Positions 11,069 to 21,869 of a DNA stretch of 64,000 bases are shown piece by piece. A program made the position numbers and the translations under genes. How positions within the stretch are numbered: the first letter of the stretch is position 1; each line of letters begins with the position of its first letter. The notes below the pieces were generated by a model, which saw only the letters and a list, made by a program, of their open reading frames with translations, was not told the origin of the DNA and made no database searches. This DNA comes from Mytilus trossulus (lineage: Eukaryota; Mollusca; Bivalvia; Mytilida; Mytilidae): NCBI RefSeq assembly GCF_036588685.1, contig NC_086378.1, positions 43,253,578 to 43,317,577 of the forward strand, in the 5' to 3' direction.

Positions 11069-14000
11069 CTGTAAATATAAAAAAGAAGCATACAATACAG
11101 TGATAACTATATATAGTCATTTATACTGCACTCGTAATATATGATCAGTTAAAATGCGTTGACTGTATATTTCTATGTCATATACGCTCGTCTAAACATC
11201 AACTCAACAATGCTAGATCTGTAAATTTGCTTTCGCAAATTTTTGGTTCTTCCCTCGCCGGGATTCGAACCCATGCTACTGTGATATCGTGACACCAAAT
11301 CCCCTGCACTGCAGCCGTCCCGCTAGACCACACGACCACCTGGGCTCTAATAATAGAGCTTTCGCTGGCCGTGTGTTACCTTTCCTCGTCAGTTTTAATC
11401 TAGCGGCGTACTACAGTACATAATATATAAGGCATGAAGATGTTATTGTTACAAATCAGCTAAATTATCTATAGTAAAGGATCCTACAAATTAATGTAAG
11501 ATACAGTCACAGAAAATAATTATATTCATAAGTACGTCTGAGTCAGTGACAACTCTACAACAGATGTATCCATCGGATCGCCATCAATATTTCTATTTCA
11601 TATACAGTCACTGACCCGATATAACTTTTCCTCAAGAATATGTAAATAGAAGTTGCCGAAATAATACTTTATAATTTTTATTCGACCTCTTCAACCTGTT
11701 CTTGTTTCCAATGCATACAACGATGCATGGAAGGACAAAACTTTGTTTCTTTTGCAATTTTTGGAGAAAAAAAACATATTTCATTTGTTAATATGTTTTG
11801 TTTGCAACCTATAAATCATAATGTTTAAAGCTTATGGTTGATATTTTAGTCCATACTCAACGATTTTATTCACCATCGAGTGTAAGATTCAACAGGTAAA
11901 TTTACATTTCAATGTGTTGTATTTTTCTCCAACAGCATGCTATGAGGTCTTTTCAAAGGGGATTCCCCCAATATTTAAATCAAATAAATAACCTTAACGC
12001 ATTAAACAACAATTAAAAATGTTTTTAATTGCAGTATAAAGACAATAATAGTGCATTGACTTGACATATCAACGATATAAGGATTCGGCCCGAAACGGGT
12101 AAATAGCTCGGCAAAGTCTCGTATTTCGACGTTTCTAAGCCTCATTCTTATATCGTTTATATGTCAAGTCAATGCACTATTATTGTCTTTATGTCTTATC
12201 ATTAACTATATGGTTATTTTTGTCTCTAAACATTGCATTGTGAGGCTTTACGAAGTGTGTTCATATTTATTTCTTATCTATTTCATTTCGCTCATATATT
12301 AGTAATTTTGTTTCTTTTGGTTTGTTTTACACATGTTTCATAATCATGACAAGTAAAATTATTCTTACTATTCATGGTATGCCTCTTTTAAACAAATGAA
12401 AATATCTAATTATCATATACTAGTATAATAATTTTACCATTTTTGTTCGTTTTCTTCATGACCATTCTTATCTTATTATTTTGAACCACTTTTCTGGTAC
12501 AAGTGAATTCTATGCACCTTCTGACTGCTGTTTCTCCTTCTTCTAGACATTTACCTCCAAACTTGCATCCTAATCAAGTATACAATAGATGATTGTTTCT
12601 ACACTGTAAACTTAATTGTGAAACATATGCGACAATTATACCTTTATTGTATCTCTTTCATTTTTTTTTATTATTTCTGAATTATATCTTTTTTAATAAT
12701 GATATACAGCTACGAATACTAAATATGCAACATATTGAAATTGTATTTGCTATTGTAATAATAATTCGTATGTGGTATGTTACGTTTTTACATATTAACT
12801 ATAGATTGACTCGAATCCGATCGAAAACATGGAATGATCTCAGTTGTACCGGAAAGGAATCATTTTGCTTCACTACTAGTGACAAATCGTGTTGCTGGTG
12901 GCAATCGAAATTAAGTGATTCCTGAATTGAGGAAGGGAGGACGGAAAGGTGGAAAATTTAGGCGGTCATTTTGTAACATAGATTTCATAAAGAAATGAAA
13001 AAACATGAGGAAACATCTTCATTGAAAGGTTTTGGAAAGTATACGGTACTTATTTCTTGTGACTACAGCAATTTTCATTGGATGACCAAGAAACACTCAC
13101 AAACATTTTCCATTTATCGCACCATGAAGAAATATGTTTGCATCACACTGAACAATGTTATATGAATGAATGATTCGAAATATGCGTTAATTTTGTTGGC
13201 CAAAAATAAATGTTCATTGTGACTCATTTGCAAAAATACCACATCTCTTTTTATTTGATCGAAATATTTTATATACATGGACATTTTTACAACGAAAGAT
13301 AAAAAAAAACAGCTGTAAGTTGACAACTTACCTCTCTCTGTTTCTTCAAACCATGCTTTCTGAAAAAGTTCATTTACCCGACAGGTTCTTGTCACACATC
13401 TTTTTGTAGTAATTGATTGTCCATTACCATAACACTTACCAAAGCGTATACACCCTGAAAAACATTGTATATTGGTATTGTGTATGAGAAAAAACCTCCA
13501 CAACAATTTCCCTAGATATTCTAACGGGTTTGTTTGGATAGACAATGACATCGATATATCAAAAATCTTATCAAAATTACAATCCAGTGTTCATGGTTTA
13601 ACAACACTCTGGTTTACATTCTGTTCATGTGATTATTGTAACAGCGTGCCTACACACTTTTGAAGGTGTGCATCATAAAAGACATGCAGAAGACTTCATA
13701 AGTTTTTTTCTACTTATTTTACTTGCGTCTAATCCATTTTGCTTTAATTCAAATTTTATAAAAATTAAATATGTTTAAACTAAACATAAAAGACAAACAA
13801 CAGTATCTGGAAAAGTCTTTGAAACAGAAAGCAAAAGCTGTCGTTTTTTTATTATAATTACCGAATCATGAAGATATGAATTGAATTTTAATTAGACGGT
13901 GTATACAATTACAGTTATTAATTTACTCATAAGAAGACAACACATAATAATTATATATGCTGTGCAAGCAGTTCGAGTTTTCAGAACCTCTCCTTCAGAG

Positions 14001-17000
14001 CAAAGCAAATTAGTTGTTGAAACCATGTGCATGGTAAACCAGTCGTTATACAATCATATATCAAACACCAACACATTTGAAGCCGACATATATAGTTTCA
14101 CACGAAAAGCAGGGGTAGACGCAGATACAGAAGAGATGTGTTAAGCTTACAAGTTAAATGTAAGTTTAATCTATATAGTATGTGAAAGCATAAGAACGAT
14201 AATATCAAAAGGTTGTAAAAATACATATGCCCAAACATTTTGTTAGTCATATACATTTTTTCAATGTAAAATAATGAAAATTGTTATGGAAACAACTATA
14301 AGATTATGTGGTACAATGTGACAACTCTCCGCCAGATAAAAAAAAATAATAAAGACGGTTAGCAACTTTATGTCACATGTCGGCCTTCTACTAGTTCTTT
14401 ATCCAAAATATCATCATTTTATTAAGAACAAAATATCTGTGTTCTAAAGCTGACAACTAAATTAAACTCTAAAGTTGGTCCTTTCATTGTTTTCAATAAT
14501 ATGACACAGGATTATGTTTTGTTAAAATATCAAAGTATGGTATCAAAACCATTTCATCTACATGACCTGTGTAGACTTCATATGTTTCAACGACGAATTA
14601 TTATTTGCTATTCTATTAGTGAGTATTCTAATAAACATTAGATTGGAGGGGAAAGGGTTAGATATGAAAATTTTGATACTGAACTGTACAGATTTCTGAA
14701 TACCGTATGCCTTAAATACCGCTGAAACAAGTTCCGTATACCAAGACACAGAACCCTGCTATGTCTTCTTGTGAGTCTGAAACTTATGTTCAAACTTTGA
14801 TACATTGATTATGTCAAATGCATCAAATAAGTTAGAGTATAATATTATACAAGGTTAACACAAAAAATAAAAAATCCGAAGACTTATCGAAAACAAAATC
14901 AGTACAGCTTAGTAACAAAATACCAAAGTAAGGGTTAATTCTTTACCAGACTAGAAGGAAATCTGTCAATGAGAAGATTGTAGGAAATAAGATTACAGAA
15001 ACATATGTGGATACATATGGGAATTTTAGAAAAAAGGTAAGTTAAGAAAAAAGAACTGTTGTTAGCGACACATTAATACTAATGGATAGGTTAGATATTT
15101 TGGATACACGCTGTATTTACTTGGTGACAAAGATATTTTAATGAAGTTCCATCCGTCAGTAATACATTGCTTAGTGACACATCTATACTCCCATTTCTCA
15201 TTTAGCGCTCTACAACCTTTTGCATATCCACAACCTTAAACATAAATTTAATGTTACAGTAAAATAGTCGTATTTCAAAAACAGAACAAACAAATATTTA
15301 TAGAAATTGTCTTTTTTATATTAATCCGGTATAGATATATGTGTGTGCTAGTTTGAATTTTCTTTATCAATTCACGCTATTGCATAACAATCATAACAAT
15401 ATTGATGAACACACTTCATCGTCATACTTGACAATAGACACTTACCGCCAAATTCCGGATGTAGGGATAGTTCTGTAATGAAATCATCGTTCATCTTGGT
15501 GACTTTGCATTGCCGTTTAACACATGGAGCGGTCCGTCCGGACTCGCCATCTTTTAAACACTTTGTTCCACCTTTTCGTCGTTCTAATTTGCACACTGAA
15601 GTTAAAGGAACGTTTAATTCATTGTAATGTCAATGTTGTCTTTTTAAAGAAATGCACTTACAAGAGCATTCGTATAGACGATGTATTTAAATGTACTGTT
15701 CCTTTAAAACATTGAATAAGAAGAAATATCAAAGTATAAATGAGCAAATCTTAGTATAAGAATTATTGAACTGATCAAACTGTGTTCTTGCATCAAAAAG
15801 TATACGTCAAGTAAATTGTTTTACAATTCTTATTTTAATTTAACTATCTAAAAGTAAAACCATAAAAATATTGAACTCCGGGGAGGGGTGAATTTAAAAC
15901 GGAAATTCCCTAATCAAATGGCAAAACCGCAATCACAAACACATCAAACGAATGAATAACAACTGTCATATTCCTGACTTGGTACAGACATTTTGTTACA
16001 AAAAAATTGGTGGATTAAACTTGGTTTAATAGCTAACTTAACCTCACACTTGTATGAGAATCGCATTAAATTCCAAATATATTTTACAAAGATATGTGAA
16101 CAAACAAAACGACATAGTAGGTAAAACTGTCGAAAAAGGGATCAACAATGTGTTATAATCTTAATCACCATAAAAACAAAGCAATAAACAACAAAGAAAC
16201 ACAAACGTTATTTACTAGTATACGAAGCGTATTAGAAAAATGAAAGACAAAAATACACACAAAAGCACAATGACGCGTGACGAAGTATGCATGAACAACT
16301 TTTTTTTCATTTTATATTTAAATGCCTTTGGTGTAACTTACGTTTTCCTGATACTTGTGACATGAAGCCACGGTTAGTCAATATGCATGTATATTGCACA
16401 CAATCAGATACCCATGTTTGGCCTGCATCGTAACATTTACCATCCATGTAACACACTGTAAATATATGTAAATGTTTGGTTAATTATATCAGAAAAGTTA
16501 TTTATACAATACGTTATATATATACAATAAAAACAGACAGAGATGTTTGAAACACGCAGCTTTGTTATAACATTTATAATGCCGAGAACAACTATCAATG
16601 ATAGTAAATAAAGGCAACTGTTCAGAGAGATTTAAAAGTATATTTATAGAGACTTATTCTCCGATATAGGTTAAACTTTGTTCATATTACCCCTCAGTCG
16701 TTTTCTTATTTTTAAAGTATAGTATTTGTAAGTATTTTTGTCATTTACGGAAGACTTTGTGATGTCACAACAGTGCCTGATGTAAGTTTATACCTATTCT
16801 ATTGTAACGATATTGTTGCAACGCTTTTTGTCAAACAGCAGTGACATTGTTAGATACTAGTATATTAATTTCTTACGGTAGCATATATCATAAGGGATAT
16901 AAAAAGTATTATAGTTGAAACGTTTTAAACCGAGCATAACCGATAGTTATTCATTTTATTTAACATTCTTACGAAACTAAGTTTTCAATGCTCTCTGGCA

Positions 17001-19760
17001 AAATTGAACTTAAATGAATTTACCTAATAGTATGCATTACGTGACCAATTTCAGCACTACGTGTTTAATTTCAGCACATAACTCCCTACGTATTAAAATA
17101 TGTATACCTTTAATTTGGTTCTGTTCATAAACAAGAGTGAAATACGTGCAACTATAAGCGGGAGTGAATAGGGATCTTAACTTACTAGAATAGTATGGCT
17201 TCATCGAACCAAATTCACAAATATACATTTTACAGGGAATATCATCATCGTATATTCCAACGCCTTCTTCGTAATAAACACCGTTTCGGGAACAATTCAT
17301 TCCTGAAATATAACTCAAAGTAACAAGAGATTTCAGCTGCTAAAATAACCAATGGCAGTCAGTCGATAACTTCATTTCTTAAATTCAATTTGACTTTTGA
17401 TTACATTTTTATTTGTGAAATATCTCTGTTTTCAGATATGTATACTTCTTTGGCTTTCATTTTTTTAAGTTTGAGTTTTCGGATAAAGGTTAATATGTTG
17501 CTGTATATAATATTTGTTTTTGTTCATTGTTTTGTACATTAAGCAGGCCGCTAGTTTTATCTTTTGCATGGTTTTACATTTGTCATTTCTGGGCCTACAG
17601 CTTAATGTGCGGTATGGGTTTTGTTCATTGTAGAAGGCCGTACGTTGACATATTTATAAAGTTGTTAACTTCTGTGACATTAGATTTCTGATTGAGATTT
17701 GTCTCATTTGCAATCATACCACATCTTCTTATTTCCTTAATATAGAAAATCTCTTTCGATGTATAGAATTTTAAAAATATTTGTTTTAATCTATATATCT
17801 TATATGATAGTCTGGCAGCATTCAAACGTAGAATGAACCGTAGTAATATAGGGTTATTGCATGACTATTGGGGAATATTGTCCCGAGTAGAATTGCATAT
17901 TGCACGAATTTGCAAGTGCAATATAGGTTCTACGAGGGACAATGTTCCCCAATAGTCATGCAATAACCCTTTTATTGTATAGCAATATAATATTTGAAAG
18001 TAAAACATTGGTTTAAACTAAGATTTTGACGTTGATGACGTCATGAATTTTGAGGATTTATTGCGCTAGTGCAATATTGGAATTTATTGGACGCTAACTT
18101 TTGGTTACTTTCTGTGGGAAATATTATATTGTTATACAATAAAAATCATTATTTGATTTATTTGTTACTTTATTATTCAAAAAGCTTAAAATCTAGTAAA
18201 TGACCACAATTTCATTTGCCTATTTATAATATGTTAGTTAATACATAGATAAAAAATATAATCAAAGTAAGTAATAGATTCATAGATTCTCATATAGATC
18301 AATATATTAAAACACAAATGAATAAATTACCCCTTGGCATTACAAGTATATAGACAACAGCTGTTGCATGCAATTTTTACATTTAAAAATAAAAACGAAT
18401 AATCGAAAGCAAACAAAGTATGTATTATTTTCTATATTATTAGCAACAGTAACGTACAACTAAAACCGACTAATAAACATTCAGTTCTTGTAAATATTAA
18501 AATATGTGTTTTCGTGATATTGTGTAATTTTTTTGATTTTTTTCTAAATTTTAAAATCACAAAAATGGTCCAATAAATAAACAATAATTAAAACCATTTT
18601 TTCGTGATAATCTTACCAATTCCAATATTAATACTGGCATCGAACGTATCATCATCAGCATGCTCATCTGATATACCTGTCCGGTCAACTACCATAGAGG
18701 AACTGTAAATATCATCTTCGTTTGCCGATACTGTAATCGAATCATTCATTGTACTTCTAAAATATTTACTATCAGCCGTCTGGCTCATGTTTTAAAATAA
18801 TTTGCCCCAAATTCTACATTGATTTCACCCCATCATATATACTTTAGACAAGATCCTTAAAGGATATATTAGATATGATCAGGAGGAGAATTTAAAAAAA
18901 CATAAAATTTTCGGAGCATTTTTTCGAGGGAAATTTCTTGGATATTAAAATACACAAAATGATTATGTTTTAGCAAAAGTTATACGGCAGAACTGACGTT
19001 TATTGTTCTTATAAAAGAAAAGATACGAACAATCTGCTACAGTTCTCTAGCAAACATAATCAAGAGTATCACGTATCTAACTCTTCCAGAAAGATATAAG
19101 AATTTGATCAAGGAGCTTCTGTCCATACATGTTTGTGTTGACTTGATGCAAGATTCGAAACAACTTGTCAACGTACATTTAGAAATACAGGCGTTGAATA
19201 GCGCATTTTGCCACCTAAACTCTACGTGAAATATCAAACGTTTATCATGTTAATACCCCTTAACCAGTATGCATACCTCAAAAATAAATCTTGAAGACAA
19301 AGTATAAATATAAATTTGTAAACATTTTATAAAGAAAATAGAGGAAAGCAAATAAAGTGTTTATTTAGTAGTTTTCTTGTAAGTAAAGTTAAAATGAAGA
19401 ATAGACAGGACATTATATCAAAAAGAAAATAATTGGTTTTGAAGAATAGTCTGTGTGCAGACAATACTAACCTTTGTTTTCGTCCGATAATCCGATATCA
19501 TTAATCGTTTCTACACCAGTGGGGACACCATCGCCGATAATCATCGCTGGGTTCTGGTCGATACTGCTGTCGACCATATTACCAGTTTGCACTGGTATAA
19601 CATTAATATTTCCCAAAGGGATGTCGACATTGTTTTGTGTGTCATGAGTATCCACTGGAGAGTTTGAAGGATCTTGTATAATATCGGTTAAGAGATATGC
19701 TTGGGATGCAGTTACAATGCATAAACATATTCCAGATAGCAATATTTCACTGATTTTCAT
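11037..19760 (-). CDS. Secreted multi-module SVWC-like protein gene (9 exons)
   Basis: I assembled this minus-strand gene from splice sites. CDS exons are 19472-19760, 18617-18730, 17186-17302, 16342-16455, 15446-15595, 15121-15234, 13332-13454, 12438-12569 and 11037-11068, giving 394 aa. Every intron is phase 1. Residues 1-21 look like a signal peptide; an acidic Asp/Asn-rich linker follows, then six one-exon modules with the pattern C-x(4-9)-C-x(2-3)-G-x(6-8)-C-x4-C, and a nine-residue end. The pattern resembles the single-domain von Willebrand C family of secreted arthropod and mollusc proteins, but the modules are divergent and I call it SVWC-like only. A possible AATAAA is at 10840-10845 on the minus strand. 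The protein should be extracellular; function unknown. Exon 2 and the last exon are the least certain. Confidence 0.7.
11215..11345 (-). mobile_element. tRNA-derived SINE head
   Basis: On the minus strand there is an A-box-like 'TGGTCTAGCGG' at about 11320-11330 and a perfect B box 'GGTTCGAATCC' at 11261-11271, about 48 bases apart, in a tRNA-like stretch. It is followed by the small hairpin 'ATTTGCGAAAGCAAAT'. No acceptor stem pairs properly, so it is not a working tRNA gene. It lies in the last intron of the SVWC-like gene. The SINE body beyond the head is not delimited. Confidence 0.8.
12036..12192. repeat. Foldback element, 157 bp
   Basis: Left arm 'ataaagacaataatagtgc' through 'gatataaggat' pairs almost perfectly with the right arm 'cttatatcgtt' through 'attattgtctttat' (arms about 48 bp). 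The loop is about 60 bp and contains 'cccgaaacggg'. Confidence 0.92.
12438..12569 (-). CDS. Exon: SVWC-like module 6
   Basis: Phase-1 acceptor (TACTTGATTAG) and phase-1 donor (G|GTAAAA) enclose 132 bp. The module has 'CKFGGKCLEEGE', then Cys and C-x4-C spacing, and a lysine-rich C-terminal part. Confidence 0.65.
13332..13454 (-). CDS. Exon: SVWC-like module 5
   Basis: Acceptor TTTTTCAG and donor G|GTAAGTTG, phase 1 both sides, 123 bp. The module starts 'CIRFGKCYGNGQ' and has the later C-x4-C pair and a Glu-rich end. Confidence 0.72.
15121..15234 (-). CDS. Exon: SVWC-like module 4
   Basis: Acceptor TTATGTTTAAG and donor A|GTAAAT, phase 1 both sides, 114 bp. Starts with Cys-Gly and has 'WEYRCVTKQC' (C-x4-C). 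If the donor is not used the frame runs another 19 codons to a stop. Confidence 0.68.
15446..15595 (-). CDS. Exon: SVWC-like module 3
   Basis: Acceptor TTAACTTCAG and donor G|GTAAGT, phase 1 both sides, 150 bp. 'CKLERRKGGTKC' opens the module and 'CVKRQC' gives the C-x4-C pair. Confidence 0.75.
15880..16210 (+). repeat. Dispersed repeat, well-preserved copy
   Basis: Shares 'ccctaatcaaatggcaaaac', 'cgaatg.ataacaactgtc', 'attcctgacttggtacag' and 'gtgttataatcttaatcac' with 50700-51040. Parts recur at 54600-54700, 60085-60240, 61330-61480 and, reversed, 10600-10720 and 60855-61100. Non-coding; lies in an intron of the SVWC-like gene. Confidence 0.85.
16342..16455 (-). CDS. Exon: SVWC-like module 2
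   Basis: Phase-1 acceptor (TTTACAG) and donor (C|GTAAGTTAC), 114 bp. This is the clearest module: 'CYMDGKCYDAGQTW' then Cys and 'CVQYTC', very like the SVWC core. Confidence 0.77.
17186..17302 (-). CDS. Exon: SVWC-like module 1
   Basis: Acceptor GTTATATTTCAG and donor A|GTAAGTTA, phase 1 both sides, 117 bp. 'NCSRNGVYYEEG' then 'CKMYIC' gives the shared spacing; it lacks the second cysteine of the later modules. Confidence 0.72.
17540..17760 (+). repeat. Dispersed repeat tail ('aggccg...caatcataccacatct' family)
   Basis: Contains 'ggccg.tagtttt', 'gcggtatgggtttt', 'gaaggccgtacg' and the end 'gtctcatttgcaatcatac'. The same family is at 24720-24990, 39620-39820 and reversed at 55855-56240. Confidence 0.8.
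17850..17970. repeat. Foldback element, near-perfect 35-bp arms
   Basis: 'agggttattgcatgactatt...gtccc' and its reverse complement 'gggac...aatagtcatgcaataaccct' differ at one position over 35 bp. A loop with a second small palindrome ('tgcatattgca') lies between. AT-rich sequence to about 18145, ending 'tattgttatacaataaaa', may belong to the same element. Confidence 0.93.
18617..18730 (-). CDS. Exon: acidic linker
   Basis: Acceptor TTCGATTACAG and donor G|GTAAGA, phase 1 both sides, 114 bp. It encodes an Asp/Ser-rich stretch ('ANEDDIYSSS', 'HADDDTFDAS') with no cysteine. The frame is also open upstream of the acceptor, so the exact start rests on phase. Confidence 0.55.
19472..19760 (-). 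CDS. First exon of SVWC-like gene: signal peptide and acidic region
   Basis: ATG at 19760 opens 96 codons: a signal peptide with a hydrophobic core ('ILLSGICLCIV') and likely cleavage near 'ASQA', then a Cys-free, Asp/Asn/Pro-rich stretch. Donor G|GTTAGT is phase 1 like the rest of the gene. Confidence 0.75.
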
Positions 19761-21356
19761 CTGTTAAAGGAATACATTTAAAAAATGATACAAAAAATAT
19801 AAATAACTTGACATTCTTTATTCATTTTGAGTATAATACAAAAATAGAACACAAAATGAAAAAAAAGCGGATTTTTTTTTGGATTTTATATGCATTTCAA
19901 TATTTCGTCCTCCCAAATAATAAAATTTGTAAACGTTTTTTTAAAGTATCTTTCGTATCCTAAATAATATATTGTATTGAAATTGTAGACTCTATTACTA
20001 AAAGTTAACCATGTCGCCTGTGAATGTTAAAAACTTACTTTGTATAATGCTAAGATGCTCCCTTACTTATAAAACATGATACATTTTCCCTCTTTATATA
20101 TGACCATGTGTTAGTCAAATTGACGTATATTGCCATTCTGGAGAGTTGCCTTATTGCTTTTTGATTTGGGTCTAAAGGGTTCAACACCAAACTTATGAGT
20201 CAATACTTATAAGGTTGAATACAATTTATAAAAAAAATGTTTTTCATCACAAAAGTTCATTTCACTTAAAATTGATATTGTAGTGCCGCCTTTTAAATGT
20301 CTGTCAAAAGAGCGCAGCGAGAGACTGTTAAAATTCCATTCAATGGGAGATAATATTTAATATATCACATTAAACTTGAAAATGTTTCGTTTATCACCTG
20401 TTGAATGTTCCTAAGTTTCCTAATCGGAAGTTTTGTTTTCAATAAAGTTTGTAATTTTGTGTCTGTATCCTTGTTTACCGCAAACAATGAAATATACCCA
20501 TAGTTACCATAATAATGTTTACCACTAACTATGAAACATACTTTACCACAATAAGTCAATGCTCCTCCCAAATGCACTAATACAGCGTAGGTGCATCAGA
20601 CTTACTTCTTAAATAAGATTTCTTTATGTGTAGTATTTTATGAACTATGTAATTGTCAGTAAAAACGACACAACAGACATAAACGGAACAATAGAACATT
20701 TCGAAGGTTTTTCGAATGATGTTTGGATTGTGGGAAAAGATACAGGAGCGGAAATGGTCAGTTGGCTAATGGGTCATTCTACAATAAATTAAACATGATA
20801 TGTACAGTTGTATTGCATTTCTAAATCATAAAGTTTCAAATACAAAATATCACTCCCGTTTTTTGGTGGGGTTTGTGTTGTTTGGTCTTTACTTTATAGA
20901 CTTTGTTTTGTAGACTGTTGTTTGTCTATCGTTGACCGTGAGGGCATTCCGGTGTATTGCTATCGCCTAGATTTCAATTACGTATCGCTTGTTATAAATT
21001 CATCTGTTCAATGAATACTCATCAAATACATTTTAAAGAATATAAATTAATAATGTTAAAATGTTTTGTTGTATGTATATACATATAGGTTAAAAAATAT
21101 ATTAATATCTATGCACACGCATGCGGAAGAATATCTCAAAAACGTTTGCAATTTCAAGGAAAAATAACTCTGATTGGATGATTAAACATTTTTTGCGGGA
21201 AATACGAATGCCTACTCAAATCCATTATATTAGAAAAATCGAATTATGACAGAAGAGTGTCCACCATGCTCTTGCACTGAACTTTTATTAATAAAGTAGA
21301 ATAGAATGATATACAAACGCATGAAAATTCTTTATACATATAACTGTAATAAACAA
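19761..21356. other. Upstream region of the SVWC-like gene, no gene seen
   Basis: AT-rich sequence that should hold the promoter of the minus-strand gene starting at 19760; I cannot point to a specific TATA box or start site. 20850-20960 resembles part of the 'gttgtgttt...gtctatcgttg' dispersed repeat. A 70-codon minus-strand ORF at 20365-20577 has no recognisable features. Confidence 0.5.
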
Positions 21357-21531
21357 ATATTAATATAATATTATACAAATATAGCCTTTGTATGAGGTCA
21401 ATACAAGGATATATTGACCTGAAAGAAGTATATTGACTGGGGACGAAGTCCGAGGTCGATATACTTCTTTGAGTCGATATATCCTGTATTGACCTCATAC
21501 AAAAGCTATATTTGTTATATTATTAATTTCC
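21357..21531. repeat. Foldback element, about 175 bp
   Basis: Arms 'caaatatagcctttgtatgaggtcaatacaaggatatattgac' and 'gtcgatatatcctgtattgacctcatacaaaagctatatttg' are reverse complements with few mismatches. An inner pair, 'aaagaagtatattgac' / 'gtcgatatacttcttt', brackets 'ggacgaagtcc'. Confidence 0.92.
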
Positions 21532-21855
21532 GACCATATTTGTATCAAAATTGTCATTTAGGTTTGTTGGAATTTTATAGATACTACATTGTCTCCTTGA
21601 CAATAACAACATATTAGTTGTTATTTCATTTACTTTTTTTTTGGACATCTTATGTATTTGAAGAATGTTTTCGTCAAATAATCGATCACAGATATCATGT
21701 GTTTCAAAACATGAAACAATATCCTGAAATTCATTACACAAAGTATATCGGTTTTTAGATATTCTAAAAATAACCGTGCGAAATGCTTTTTGTCGGTCAA
21801 TATGCTTTTTGCTATCCGCCGTTTTCTCTATACCTTCGAAAATATAGGTTAACAC
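21523..21855 (-). CDS. Unidentified 110-codon ORF between two mobile elements
   Basis: An open frame of 110 codons with a mixed, protein-like composition (four cysteines, many Lys/Ile/Asn). It ends at the foldback element on one side and begins 15 bases from the inverted-repeat element at 21870-24135. I recognise no domain. It could be an exon or a piece of an older mobile element split by the insertion, or chance. No splice signal decides. Confidence 0.25.
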   Translation of the reverse strand: MLTYIFEGIEKTADSKKHIDRQKAFRTVIFRISKNRYTLCNEFQDIVSCFETHDICDRLFDENILQIHKMSKKKVNEITTNMLLLSRRQCSIYKIPTNLNDNFDTNMVGN

Positions 21856-21869
21856 GTGACTATCCCTAA

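Noticed and set aside
11261-11345. tRNA gene
   Set aside because: A and B boxes are present but the arms do not fold to a full cloverleaf and the spacing is too long; it is a SINE head.
12593-12925. 110-codon plus-strand ORF
   Set aside because: It lies in an intron of the minus-strand gene, with no domain or splice context; low-complexity hydrophobic reading.
13899-14144. 81-codon plus-strand ORF
   Set aside because: No recognised domain, no supporting neighbour exons, inside an intron of the opposite-strand gene.
19037-19237. Minus-strand ORF with four closely spaced cysteines between exons 1 and 2 of the SVWC-like gene
   Set aside because: It can be given a phase-1 acceptor, but no phase-1 donor follows, so it cannot fit the gene without breaking the frame.
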